NCBI RefSeq assembly: GCF_003288805.1
Contig: NZ_NHYK01000012.1
Coordinates: 1-54,356 of the forward strand
DNA length: 54,356 nt
Reading direction: 5' to 3'
DNA from: Helicobacter sp. 10-6591
GTDB lineage: Bacteria; Campylobacterota; Campylobacteria; Campylobacterales; Helicobacteraceae
The notes under the pieces are model-generated. The model was not told the DNA's origin and made no database searches. It saw only the letters and a program-made list of their open reading frames with translations. Of the stretch, positions 17,718-26,767 are shown in pieces. A program made the translations under genes and the position numbers. Position 1 is the stretch's first letter. The number at the start of each line of letters is the position of its first letter.

Positions 17718-18738
17718 ATGAAAAATAAGAATGTTATTGTTCGTCTGGTCGGAGGACTAGGAAACCAAATGTTTATCTATGCCTTTGGGAAGTTTCTACA
17801 GCAGCAAGGGTATACGGTGAGATTTGATACAAACGCCTATGATAAGCAAATAGGGGGGGGGGGATAATACAACTTCTGTGTCTCATGTACGAGATTTTGA
17901 ACTCCGGTATTTCTGTGTTGATACGACACTCTTTTTAGAGAGGTTTGCCTCCAAATTCACTCCATCCAAGTTTTTTCATATTTTGTTTGTGAGACTTTTT
18001 ATGTGTTGTCCGCGATTTTTTAAGAGAAGATATGTCTTTTTACATAAGTGGATCATGCGTTGGTATTTTATAGAATCTCCTTATGATGATGTTTTTTATC
18101 AACGGAGCTTAGCTTTTTTGTGTGATACAAAATTTAGCTTTTATAACAACACATATATTCTTGGATATTTCCAAAACTATCTTTTTGTCAAGTCAGTAAG
18201 CACACAGCTCAAAGAAGAATTTAAGCTCAAAAGGCCATTATCACAGCGCAACCAAGAGTTAAAGTATAAAATCCTGGCCACTCCAGATTCTGTGTTTTTG
18301 CATGTAAGACGTGGGGATTATTTGCAGCTTCGGAATTACATAGAGCTTGGAAGCACTTACTATAATAACGCTTTGTATCAGATACATGGCATACTCTCCT
18401 ATCCAACTATTTTTATCTTTAGTAATGACATTGCTTGGTGCAAGCAAATGTTTCTTTCGCATCTTGATTCTGTTTTCTTAGAAAATATGCGTTTTGAATT
18501 TATAGAGGGCAATACCGAAGGTCATGCATGCGAGGAGATGGAGCTTATGAGAAGTTGTAAGCATGCTATCATCGCAAATTCTAGTTTTAGTTGGTGGGCA
18601 GCGTACTTGATAGAGAATCCAGACAAAATAGTATGCATGCCAAAATATGTGTTACATGATCCTCTGTGTGTACCTGTATTTGCCAAGCACTTGAAATATG
18701 AAGGATGTGTGGTTGTAGATCATATATGGAGTTCTTAA
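17718..18738 (+). CDS. futC: GT11 alpha-1,2-fucosyltransferase (FutC-like), frameshifted OFF at a G11 tract
   Basis: The ATG at 17718 opens a frame with [20 protein letters not shown], the GT11 N-terminal motif. The frame hits G11 (17853-17863) and stops at TAA 17865 after 49 codons. The rest of the enzyme continues in another frame: [15 protein letters not shown] (the HxRRGDY donor-binding motif), [32 protein letters not shown], all typical of alpha-1,2-fucosyltransferases. With G10 (or G13) the two parts join ([10 protein letters not shown]) into a 339-aa protein. H. pylori futC varies in the same way. The product would fucosylate LPS galactose to make H/Lewis-type epitopes; acceptor is inferred. 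Confidence 0.85.
17853..17863 (+). repeat. G11 phase-variation tract in the fucosyltransferase gene
   Basis: Eleven consecutive G after codon 45 of the GT11 gene. Reading shows OFF at 11 and ON at 10 or 13. This position, shortly after the N-terminal motif, is suited to full on/off switching. Confidence 0.88.
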
Positions 18739-18784
18739 GGGCTTTTGTCATAGAATGAGCCTAAAAACATTGCAGGATTTTACT

Positions 18785-19261
18785 ATGCAAAGAGTTGCCA
18801 TCTATCCGGGGACATTTGATCCTATAACTAATGGACATTTAGACATTATCAGACGTTCAGTTGGTATTTTCGAACTCGTGATTGTGGCTGTGGCACAAAA
18901 TCATGCAAAAAATCCAATGTTTTCCCTCCAATCTCGCATACAAATGCTAGAAATTGCGACCAAAGATATAGAGCGTGTCAGAATCGAGGGTTTTGATTGT
19001 TTGCTCGCAGATTTTGCCAAACAAAAAGCCTCAAATATCCTCATACGAGGACTTAGAGCAGTGAGTGATTTTGAATATGAATTACAAATGGGGTATATAA
19101 ACACCTCTTTGGATTCTAAGCTTGAGACCATCTATTTTATGCCACTTTTACAACATGCTTTTATCAGCTCTTCTGTCGTGCGATCAATCATAGAGCATAA
19201 TGGCAGGTTTTCTCATCTTGTGCCAGAAGGTGTGAGCGAATATATCCAATCACTCAAATAA
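18785..19261 (+). CDS. coaD: Phosphopantetheine adenylyltransferase
   Basis: CoaD transfers AMP from ATP to 4'-phosphopantetheine, the fourth step of coenzyme A synthesis. The 158-aa protein starts [24 protein letters not shown], including the nucleotidyltransferase TxGH-type motif TNGH, and has [19 protein letters not shown] and the C-terminal [12 protein letters not shown]. The start at 18785 is preferred to an upstream in-frame ATG at 18755 because family members start here and AGGA lies nearby. coaD-tmk-comF order is also known in H. pylori. Confidence 0.95.
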   Translation: MQRVAIYPGTFDPITNGHLDIIRRSVGIFELVIVAVAQNHAKNPMFSLQSRIQMLEIATKDIERVRIEGFDCLLADFAKQKASNILIRGLRAVSDFEYELQMGYINTSLDSKLETIYFMPLLQHAFISSSVVRSIIEHNGRFSHLVPEGVSEYIQSLK

Positions 19262-19269
19262 GGTTTTTT

Positions 19270-19881
19270 ATGGAGTTTAAAAAATCTCATAGCGGTTTTT
19301 ATGTGGCTATAGAAGGCATTGATACTTGTGGCAAAAGCACGCAGATTACTAATCTTATGGCTTATTATCCCCACGCGATCTTTAGCAAAGAGCCCGGTGC
19401 AAGCGCATTGGGTGCTAAAATCCGAGGTATTGTACTAAATGATACGATAGATTCTGTCGCGGAGTTTTTTTTGTTTTTAAGTGATAGGGCGCAACATTAT
19501 GCAGAGGTGCTTAAGCCCCACTTAGATTCCCATAAACTTGTCATTACCGATAGAAGTTTGCTCTCTGGCATGGCATATGCAAAGGATATTGATGAAAAAT
19601 TATTGCTTGCGTGCAATCAGCTTGCTATGCGCGCTTTGAAGCCACATTTGTGTATCTTGCTTGAGCTCGATAAAAAGAATCTTGAGGCAAGACTAAGTGC
19701 GAAAGCAAATGACAACATCGAAAAACGAGGGTTTGGATATATGCTTGAGATTCAGGAGCGACTAGCACGCTATGCTAGCTTGCTTGGTGTAGACATGGTA
19801 AGAATCGATGCGAGTTTGCCTATTCCTACTATCACAGAATGTATTACCAGCTCTATTGGTAAGCTTTTTTATAAAGCATGA
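19270..19881 (+). CDS. tmk: Thymidylate kinase
   Basis: Tmk phosphorylates dTMP to dTDP. The 203-aa protein has the P-loop AIEGIDTCGKST (about residues 12-23), KEPGASALG, the DR(S/Y) motif as VITDRSLLSGMAYA (about 94-107) and a LID region near SAKANDNIEKRG. The P-loop reads DTCGKST instead of the common DGxGKST. The stop overlaps the next start as ATGA. Confidence 0.92.
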   Translation: MEFKKSHSGFYVAIEGIDTCGKSTQITNLMAYYPHAIFSKEPGASALGAKIRGIVLNDTIDSVAEFFLFLSDRAQHYAEVLKPHLDSHKLVITDRSLLSGMAYAKDIDEKLLLACNQLAMRALKPHLCILLELDKKNLEARLSAKANDNIEKRGFGYMLEIQERLARYASLLGVDMVRIDASLPIPTITECITSSIGKLFYKA

Positions 19882-20462
19882 AATGTTTGTTGTGCGAATC
19901 TCTAAGCTTTCATATAATCTGTCAAAAGTGCCTAGATTGCATAGCCATACTGCCTAGTTTGCGTCTTACCCAATCAAACCTTAAAGTCTATAGTTTCTAT
20001 TCTTACCAAGAGATTGCTTATCTGCTTGATGCAAAATATGATGTTTTGGGCTCTAGAATCTTCCATCGCCTAGCGCAAAAATGTGCGCGGTATTTTTTTG
20101 GAAAATTCCAACATTTGCAGATGCCAAAAAATATTTTGGCAATACCCTTAGATGATCATTTGAGGGGTTTTTACTCACATACTGCAGTTATTACGCGTGC
20201 ATTTGCTAAAGAATCTCAGGGTATTTTAACCCCGCAATACAGCAAACTCTTAGCCACTAATCACGTAAGCTATGCTGGAAAGGACCTGCGCTTCCGACAA
20301 GCAAATCCTAGAAATTTTGTCTACAAAGGCAAGGGTGAGCAGGCAGTACTCTTTGATGACATTATCACCACAGGCATAACTCTAAGTAGCGCACATGAGT
20401 GCTTGCAAAAGCACGGTGTCAATGTACTGTTTGCCATAACACTCACAAACGCCCGCACTTAA
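19878..20462 (+). CDS. ComF-family phosphoribosyltransferase-like protein
   Basis: This 194-aa protein begins with a CxxC pair (MKCLLCES...CQKCLDC) like the zinc finger of ComF. It ends with the PRPP-binding motif VLFDDIITTGITL (about residues 161-173), with RFRQANPRNF before it. ComF/GntX proteins are linked to DNA uptake for transformation (family knowledge), but their biochemical role is unclear. It overlaps tmk by four bases and converges with lpxB, 7 bp away. Confidence 0.78.
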   Translation: MKCLLCESLSFHIICQKCLDCIAILPSLRLTQSNLKVYSFYSYQEIAYLLDAKYDVLGSRIFHRLAQKCARYFFGKFQHLQMPKNILAIPLDDHLRGFYSHTAVITRAFAKESQGILTPQYSKLLATNHVSYAGKDLRFRQANPRNFVYKGKGEQAVLFDDIITTGITLSSAHECLQKHGVNVLFAITLTNART

Positions 20463-20469
20463 AAAATCT

Positions 20470-21642
20470 CTAAGAGCGTGCAAGGATTTCTGCGATATTT
20501 TGTGAGCTACCGTGTTTGAGATAGCTTATGAGGCGAGCACTTTTTTGCTTGTAAGCTACAAAATCAAAGCGTTTGTAAGCTTGGAGGAGGTTTTCTACAC
20601 TGAGGTCATCTTGTATAAGTTCTTCATGCAATCTAGATTCTCCCCTGCCCGGAACCTCTAAATTTGATGCTTGATACAAAATATTGGCCAGACCAATCAC
20701 ATTGAGCCGCACAAACGCTCTTGCGATATAGAATTCAAGCTTTCGCATACGATAGACTAAGACAAAGGGCGTTTGTAAGAGTGCAGCTTGCAATGTAGCA
20801 GTCCCTGAACAAATAAAGGCAAATCTACAGCTTGTTAATTCATGAGTGGCATCAAAACTTATTTGAAAAGATTCTATATCTGCGCCATAGATAGTTTTTA
20901 AGGCATTTTGGTTAAGAGTTCTAAAATGCTCAGGCAGAACGAGGATTTTTTGTATACCTTGGAATTCTTTTGCAAGCATTGCAAAAAGTGGGAACATACG
21001 TTTTATCTCTCCTTTGCGACTACCTGGCATAAAGACTATACCACCATTTGCTCTTTGTACTAGGGGCTTTGTAGTAAAAGATTCTGTGTTAGGAGATTGC
21101 GCGTTGGTAATGCCTAGCTCGTCTAAAAGTGGATGCCCGACATAGTGTATTTTTTGCTGCTTCATTGCATTTGGATACAAGTTTAGCTCAAAAGGCAAAG
21201 TCGCACACAATCGATCGCAGATTCTCTCAAGTAGTTTTGCTCGCCAGCTTTTCCACGCCCAAACTTGCGGCAAGATGTAATAAATAACTTCTGGTTTATG
21301 TTTTAGCTGAGCAAGTCCTTTTGCCAAAGGTATATGAAAACTTGAGCTATCAATCAAAAGGGCTTTTTGGCAGGCAGATGCCACTTGTATCATCTCTTGA
21401 TTTATGCGTTTGTAGAAAAAGACTTTTTTTATCACGTCAATAAATCCCATAGCTGCAAAATCACTGAGATTATATGCTGCCTGTGCATTGATACAATCAC
21501 AATCTTTAAAGACTTCCCTATCAAAGATCCCGACAATCTCATAAATTGTGTCATTTCTTTGTGCAACCGCATTGAGTTGCAAGGCTAAGGAGCGTAAGTG
21601 TATGTTTGCACTTGGTTCGAGTGCGCTGACGAAAAGACGCAT
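20470..21642 (-). CDS. lpxB: Lipid-A-disaccharide synthase
   Basis: LpxB (GT19) joins UDP-2,3-diacylglucosamine and lipid X to form the lipid A disaccharide at the inner membrane. The 390-aa protein has the N-terminal SALEPSANIHL (family usually GExSGD), PEVIYYILPQVWAWKSWR (about residues 110-127), YVGHPLLDEL and the donor-side VFMPGSRKGEIKRMFP, then SGTATLQAALLQTPFVLVYR. The start shares one base with the stop of the upstream coiled-coil gene (TAATG). Confidence 0.92.
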   Translation of the reverse strand: MRLFVSALEPSANIHLRSLALQLNAVAQRNDTIYEIVGIFDREVFKDCDCINAQAAYNLSDFAAMGFIDVIKKVFFYKRINQEMIQVASACQKALLIDSSSFHIPLAKGLAQLKHKPEVIYYILPQVWAWKSWRAKLLERICDRLCATLPFELNLYPNAMKQQKIHYVGHPLLDELGITNAQSPNTESFTTKPLVQRANGGIVFMPGSRKGEIKRMFPLFAMLAKEFQGIQKILVLPEHFRTLNQNALKTIYGADIESFQISFDATHELTSCRFAFICSGTATLQAALLQTPFVLVYRMRKLEFYIARAFVRLNVIGLANILYQASNLEVPGRGESRLHEELIQDDLSVENLLQAYKRFDFVAYKQKSARLISYLKHGSSQNIAEILARS

Positions 21643-22136
21643 TATTTAGCTTTTTTGGTTTTTGGTGCGCTAGTTTCGCGCTTTTCTATTTCAACTTCTT
21701 GCTTTAGATCTCTCAGTTCAACCTTAAGGCGCTTGTTTTCTAGCTCAAGCGCTAAAATCCTGGACTTAAGAATCTCTTGGTTATCGACCTGCTTTTTTGA
21801 GGGTTTTTTGGTTCTTGGTGAAGAATCTTGTTGGGTGTTTTCTTTGGATTTTGTCGAGAGTGTAGTCTTTGTATCTGCCTTAGGATTTGCATTTGTTAAT
21901 TGTGCTAGCTTTTGTGTGAGGTCTTGTAAGATTTTTTTGCTTTGTGTGATTTTTTCTCGTAAGACTTTGAGTTCGGTCTTTGCATTTTGTATATCTTGGT
22001 TGTATTGGGCGACTTGAGTGCGAAATTCTTTCCTGTGGCGCTCAAAAATCTCTACAATCTCCCATAAACTTCCGCTTGTTAAATCGTATTGCAAAAACTC
22101 TTTGAATATATGTGTATCAATCTCTTGTGCTTGCAT
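21642..22136 (-). CDS. Coiled-coil protein of unknown function upstream of lpxB
   Basis: This 164-aa protein is not recognised as an enzyme. It is highly charged, with heptad-rich stretches at about residues 35-80 (QVAQYNQDIQNAKTELKVL onward) and 120-150 (ILALELENKRLKVELRDLK). A Lys/Thr/Ser-rich linker separates them, and the tail is basic (KRETSAPKTKKAK). There is no signal peptide or membrane segment. The start is ATG 22136 after AAGGAGAT; the longer frame from 22184 lacks that signal. Translation is coupled to lpxB by TAATG. Confidence 0.75.
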   Translation of the reverse strand: MQAQEIDTHIFKEFLQYDLTSGSLWEIVEIFERHRKEFRTQVAQYNQDIQNAKTELKVLREKITQSKKILQDLTQKLAQLTNANPKADTKTTLSTKSKENTQQDSSPRTKKPSKKQVDNQEILKSRILALELENKRLKVELRDLKQEVEIEKRETSAPKTKKAK

Positions 22137-22241
22137 GGTATCTCCTTGAGGCAAAACAGTATACCAGCAAAAACAATTCCCCACAGCTCTTTTGTGCTAC
22201 AATCCGCGGACTTAATCACTCTTTAGAGGATCCTCTTAAAT

Positions 22242-23309
22242 ATGCAACAAAGATACAAAACCAAACAAATTCATATAGGAAATGTGGCTATTGGCGGTGA
22301 TGCGCCTATTTCAGTGCAGAGCATGACTTTTAGCAAGACACATGATATTGCGGCGACAAAAGCCCAGATTGATAGATTAGCCTTAGCAGGAGCAGATATT
22401 GTCCGTGTCGCAGTAAGTGATGAAAGTGATGCATACTCATTAAAAGAACTCAAAAAAATCTCCCCTCTGCCGCTTGTAGCAGATATTCACTTCCGCTATC
22501 GTTTCGCACTCATCGCTGCGGAATCTGTGGATTGTATCCGTATAAACCCCGGAAACATTGGCAGTAAAGATAAAATCAAAGCAGTAGCAGATGCCTGTAA
22601 TGCGCGTAATATTCCCATTCGTATAGGTGTCAATGGTGGAAGCTTGGAGAAGAAATTCGAGCGTAAATACGGCCCCACGCCTCAAGGTATGGTGGAATCT
22701 GCGCTTTATAACATCAAGCTCTTGGAGGATTTTGGTTTCCAGAGAATCAAAGTATCTCTTAAAGCAAGCGATGTTGGGCGCACAATGCAAGCTTACAGAA
22801 TGCTACGACCAAAGGTTGTGTACCCATTCCATTTAGGTGTCACAGAAGCTGGCACGCTTATGCACTCGAGCATAAAGTCTGCAATGGCTCTTGGTGGATT
22901 GCTGATGGAAGGCATTGGAGATACTATGCGCTGTTCTATAACAGGCGAGTTAGAAGAAGAAATTAATCTTGCGCGTATGATTCTCAAATATAGTGGAAGA
23001 CAGAAGCAAGGCGTTACGCTGATATCATGTCCTACTTGTGGGAGGATAGAAGCTGATTTAGTCAAAGCCGTCAAGGAAGTAGAGAAAAGGATTGCGCATA
23101 TCAAAACACCATTGCAAGTAAGCGTAATGGGCTGCGTTGTCAATGCATTAGGCGAAGCAAAGCATGCAGATATCGCCATAGCTTTTGGCGATAAGGAAGG
23201 GATGATTATCAAAGGCGGCGAGATGATAGGCAAGTACAAAGAAGATGAGATTTTAGAAGTTTTTATCAATGAAGTTGAAGCATTGGCAAAAGAGCGCGCT
23301 GATGTATAA
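22242..23309 (+). CDS. ispG: 4-hydroxy-3-methylbut-2-enyl-diphosphate synthase (flavodoxin)
   Basis: IspG performs the penultimate MEP-pathway step toward isoprenoids, using a [4Fe-4S] cluster and reduced flavodoxin. The 355-aa bacterial-type protein has the TIM-barrel region with [34 protein letters not shown] and VNGGSLEKK, then cluster ligands SCPTCGR (about residues 263-269) and [17 protein letters not shown]. The dyad AGAGGATCCTCT (22225-22236) overlaps the Shine-Dalgarno. Flavodoxin dependence links it to the POR/FqrB redox pool. Confidence 0.96.
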   Translation: MQQRYKTKQIHIGNVAIGGDAPISVQSMTFSKTHDIAATKAQIDRLALAGADIVRVAVSDESDAYSLKELKKISPLPLVADIHFRYRFALIAAESVDCIRINPGNIGSKDKIKAVADACNARNIPIRIGVNGGSLEKKFERKYGPTPQGMVESALYNIKLLEDFGFQRIKVSLKASDVGRTMQAYRMLRPKVVYPFHLGVTEAGTLMHSSIKSAMALGGLLMEGIGDTMRCSITGELEEEINLARMILKYSGRQKQGVTLISCPTCGRIEADLVKAVKEVEKRIAHIKTPLQVSVMGCVVNALGEAKHADIAIAFGDKEGMIIKGGEMIGKYKEDEILEVFINEVEALAKERADV

Positions 23310-23321
23310 CTGAGGGTGACA

Positions 23322-24557
23322 ATGCAATTAGAACAGATTTTACAAAAAGCAAAAGAGGCCACCGTGGAGCTTGGGAATCTTACAAGTACACAGCGTAATA
23401 CTATCTTGCAATCTATGGCACAAAACCTTATCCAAGATTTGCCCGCTATTTTAGAGGCAAATAAAAATGATTTAGCACAAGCACACACTGCATTACAAGA
23501 GTCATTGCTAAAGCGTCTGGCATTAGATGAGCGAAAAATCACTAACATGGCGCAATCAATCCAGCAGATTGCAAATCTCAAAGACCCTTTGAATAGAATC
23601 TTAGATGGTTGGGAAATGCCAAGTGGTATAAAAATACAGAAAGTAAGTGTGCCACTTGGTGTGGTGGGTGTGATTTATGAGTCTCGTCCAAATGTCACAA
23701 GCGATGTAAGTGCTTTGTGTTTCAAAAGTGGCAATGTCTGCGTGCTCAAAGGCGGCACAGAAGCCTTGCATTCTAATAAAGCGATTCTTAGCTGCTTGCA
23801 CAAAGCTTTGGATTCACATAATTTGCCGCGAGAATGTATCAATATGCTTGAGACCAAAGATGATGTGAAGAAATTCCTCTCTCAAGATAAATTTATTGAT
23901 TTGCTTATTCCACGTGGGGGAGAGGGGCTTATCAGATTTGTCCAAGAGCACTCTAGGATTCCTATTATCAAGCACGATAAGGGTATCTGTCATTTGTATA
24001 TCCATAGGGCTTACAATCCAGATTTTGCTATACGCATTGCTCTGGATTCTAAGACTAGCTATCCTGCGGCCTGCAATGCTATTGAGACGCTTTTGCTTGA
24101 TAGAGAAATAGCTGCAGCTTTCTTGCCAAAGCTTTTTGGGGTATTTGCCAAAGCTAACACTAAGCTTTTAGGCGATGATGAAGTGAGTGCTATTATCCCA
24201 ACCAAGGGTTTGCCTGAGTTTGACAGCGAATGGGGCGCGAATGTATTGAATCTAAAAATTGTAGATGATATTTTTGAGGCTATGAGACATATCAATACTT
24301 TTGGTTCTGGGCATAGCGATTGTATTGTGACAAATGATATAAGCGCGCAAGAATTATTTTTACGCAATGTGCAGAGTGCGTGTGTGTATGCGAATGCCTC
24401 CACACGCTTTAGTGATGGTGGGGAGTTTGGCTTTGGCGCAGAGGTTGGTATCTCTACAAGTAAATTACACGCACGCGGGCCTATGGGCTTGGAATCGCTT
24501 ACGAGTTATAAATACAAAATCACAGCACAAGGTGCTATACGACATACGAATTTGTGA
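23322..24557 (+). CDS. proA: Gamma-glutamyl phosphate reductase
   Basis: ProA reduces gamma-glutamyl phosphate to glutamate semialdehyde in proline synthesis, with NADPH. The 411-aa aldehyde-dehydrogenase-fold protein has VPLGVVGVIYESRPNVTSDV, CVLKGGTEALHSN, IPRGGEGLIRFV, the catalytic Cys in SYPAACNAIETLL (about residue 247) and the C-terminal FGFGAEVGISTSKLHARGPMGLESLT. The start at 23322 is chosen because GAGG lies six bases upstream; GTG 23316 is the alternative. The stop abuts the convergent thiD stop with no gap. No proB is in the window. Confidence 0.94.
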   Translation: MQLEQILQKAKEATVELGNLTSTQRNTILQSMAQNLIQDLPAILEANKNDLAQAHTALQESLLKRLALDERKITNMAQSIQQIANLKDPLNRILDGWEMPSGIKIQKVSVPLGVVGVIYESRPNVTSDVSALCFKSGNVCVLKGGTEALHSNKAILSCLHKALDSHNLPRECINMLETKDDVKKFLSQDKFIDLLIPRGGEGLIRFVQEHSRIPIIKHDKGICHLYIHRAYNPDFAIRIALDSKTSYPAACNAIETLLLDREIAAAFLPKLFGVFAKANTKLLGDDEVSAIIPTKGLPEFDSEWGANVLNLKIVDDIFEAMRHINTFGSGHSDCIVTNDISAQELFLRNVQSACVYANASTRFSDGGEFGFGAEVGISTSKLHARGPMGLESLTSYKYKITAQGAIRHTNL

Positions 24558-25370
24558 TTATTGTTGTTTGGTTGTTTTGTAGAAATGGTTTGTTGGTCCA
24601 TTGCCCTTGCCAAGCTCAAGAGAATACAAAATCGCATGGAATACATAGTCTTTAGCTGATTTGATGGAATCTAGCAAGCTATTACCCAGTGCGAGATTTG
24701 CGGCAATAGCAGAGCTGAGTGTGCAGCCTGTACCATGTGTGTTTTTTGTATGGATTTTTGGCGCATCCAAGATAAAGAATTCTCTCCCATCATAAAACAC
24801 ATCATCGCAGTTTTGGACACTATGCCCGCCTTTTAACAAAACGCTTTTAGCCCCCATACCATGCAAAATCCTTGCAGCTTCTTTCATATCCTCTAAGCTT
24901 GTGATACTAAAGCCGCACAGAGCACTTGCCTCAGGAATGTTTGGCGTAAGCACATCAGCAAAGTGCAAAATCTCTTTTCGGAAATATTCCCTGATAGATT
25001 CAGGCATAAGAGCAAATCCATTCTTTGCAAACATAACCGGATCAATGACAAGATTTTTTGGCTTATGTAATGTGAGATTGTCCGCTACACATCTGATGAT
25101 TTCATGCGAGCCAAGCATGCCTACTTTACAAGCATTTGGGGGAATGTCCTCAAAGACAGCTTGGAATTGCTCAGAGATATAAGATGGTGGGATGTTATGG
25201 CAAGATATGACGCGCGCGGTATTTTCAGCAACAACACTCAGCACGATACTCATACCAAAAACATTGTGTGCACCAAAAGTCTTTAAATCAGCCTGTCCCC
25301 CAGCACCGCCGCTGCAATCACTTCCTGCTATTGTAAGAGCAGCTGGGACTTTTTGTGTTTGTGCTTGCAT
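24558..25370 (-). CDS. thiD: Hydroxymethylpyrimidine/phosphomethylpyrimidine kinase
   Basis: ThiD phosphorylates HMP and HMP-P in thiamine synthesis. The 270-aa ribokinase-fold protein has ALTIAGSDCSGGAGGQADLKTF at the N-terminus, VIDPVMFAKNG, LTPNIPEASALCG and the catalytic/ATP region NTHGTGCTLSSAIAANLA. The family motif GAGIQAD reads GAGGQAD here. ATG 25370 is preferred over ATG 25376 because AAAGG stands six bases before it and directly abuts the first ATG. Confidence 0.93.
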   Translation of the reverse strand: MQAQTQKVPAALTIAGSDCSGGAGGQADLKTFGAHNVFGMSIVLSVVAENTARVISCHNIPPSYISEQFQAVFEDIPPNACKVGMLGSHEIIRCVADNLTLHKPKNLVIDPVMFAKNGFALMPESIREYFRKEILHFADVLTPNIPEASALCGFSITSLEDMKEAARILHGMGAKSVLLKGGHSVQNCDDVFYDGREFFILDAPKIHTKNTHGTGCTLSSAIAANLALGNSLLDSIKSAKDYVFHAILYSLELGKGNGPTNHFYKTTKQQ

Positions 25371-25409
25371 TTGCATCCTTTATATTGGGGTTCTATGGAT
25401 TATAGCAAG

Positions 25410-25457
25410 TTACAAATTATCAAGCCATTTTTTGCCTCTTCTATACTTTAGCTTTTG
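25410..25457 (-). pseudogene. relic: 3' tail of a second GT2-like gene
   Basis: Just after the stop of the GT2 gene, 16 codons repeat its own tail. The live gene ends [15 protein letters not shown]-stop (25461-25508) and the relic reads QKLKYRRGKKWLDNL-stop. Nothing else of a gene is attached. This is most simply the leftover end of a paralogous or exchanged glycosyltransferase gene. Confidence 0.65.
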
Positions 25458-25460
25458 AAA

Positions 25461-26767
25461 CTAGAGCTTCTCAAGCCATTTTTTGCCTCCTCCATACTTT
25501 AGCTTCTGAGTCCATGCATAGACAAATCCTAATTTTGGATAAGAAATCACAAGATGTTTTAAGCAATTAAGCCTGCCAAGATGCAAGTCTTTAACATAAG
25601 GCTTGAGCTTAGGAAGCTTTTGCTTGATATTATGCGGGTCTTTATCAAAGCAAAAGATACTTAGAGACCAGCAGCAAATATTTTTGAGAAAAAAATCTCT
25701 CGCCTGTTTGTGTTGGGGTTTATCTAACATAGAGATTATCTCAAAAGTCATATGAAATGCGCTTTCCTGTATATTATATTTTCTTGCCGTATGTGCGCTA
25801 TGAAATACCTCCTCCAAATCTTGTAAGAATGGTGGTACGCTGATGTTTGAAGTTTTTCTGAAAATTGTTGTACTATCATCTCGTATGCGATAGACATAAA
25901 GTTTTTTATTTAATATAGCAATGTGAGTAGCATGCATAAACAATATAACTCCAAAGCTCAAATCCTCATGTGTCGCTCCGTTAAGAAAATAGATACCAAT
26001 AGATGTAAGGAAACTAAAATCAATCATTCCGCAAGTTGCAAATGCCATTGGCATGTCTAGCTTAATACAAGTCTCTGCCCAAATTTTGGGAGTAATGATT
26101 GTGTCTTGAGTAATTTCTAAAAATTTCTCAAATGCATTAAGACCTGTAGTACGGTATGCGGGATTTTCATAAAACACATCATTATCAAACCACACAATTT
26201 CTGCTTGCTTGCCTTGAGCTTTAGAATCTGCAAAGGCTTTGAGACATAATTCCACACAATCTTCCCTCCAATAATCATCAGGGTCTAGAAACATAATGTA
26301 GTCAATATGCGGAACAAGAAATCCTAAAGACTCTTTAGAGTTTTTGGAATTTAGCAAATCTACAAAGTCTGCATAATCTATTGCGTCAAGTGATTGAGAA
26401 GTGTAGAAAGATTTGATTTTGTAGGGATTTTGTGGATTTGGGTTAGCTAAAAGAGTGTATTTGCCCCCCCCCCTAATGGAAGCTTCAAGGCAAAGTAATC
26501 AATCCCAAGATTTCTAGCATGAGAGAGCCCACCATTTTCTTTATCTAAGAGGACAAAGCGAGAATCTTTTAAAACATATTCTTTTGCTATTTCTAAACTT
26601 CCATCAGTGCTGCCATCATTGACTAAAACTACATGCAGATTCTTATAAGTCTGATTGATTACAGAATCAAGACATTCTCTTAAGTAAGGAGCTACATTGT
26701 AGATTGGGATGACGACACCTATGGATTGACTTTGGAATCTGCAGGATAACTCTAAACTAGTTGCCAT
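25461..26767 (-). CDS. GT2-family glycosyltransferase, frameshifted OFF at a 10-bp C/G tract
   Basis: The gene starts at ATG 26767, inside the end of fabH (11-bp overlap), and encodes the GT-A start [17 protein letters not shown] and [13 protein letters not shown]10 tract on the coding strand (26464-26473) then shifts the frame, giving a stop at 26447 after 106 residues. In the next frame the enzyme continues [23 protein letters not shown] (the DxD-type metal site), [10 protein letters not shown], ending KKWLEKL. G11 or G8 would restore one protein of about 434 aa. It should add a sugar to LPS or another surface glycan; the sugar is unknown. The family and the OFF state are read directly; expression state in cells is inferred. 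Confidence 0.85.
26464..26473. repeat. C10 tract (G10 in the GT2 coding strand), phase-variation site
   Basis: Ten consecutive C on the plus strand. The upstream part of the GT2 gene runs to a stop at 26447 in the current frame, and the downstream part is open in the frame reached with 8 or 11 bases. Confidence 0.88.

Noticed and set aside
22225-22236. Palindrome AGAGGATCCTCT over the ispG Shine-Dalgarno
   Set aside because: As RNA only a four-base stem can form; probably coincidence around a BamHI-type site.
22793-23581. A 262-codon open frame on the minus strand across ispG and proA
   Set aside because: It lies antisense to two well-supported conserved enzymes, has no family motifs, and its composition (Ser/Ala/Ile-rich) is that of a reverse-frame shadow.
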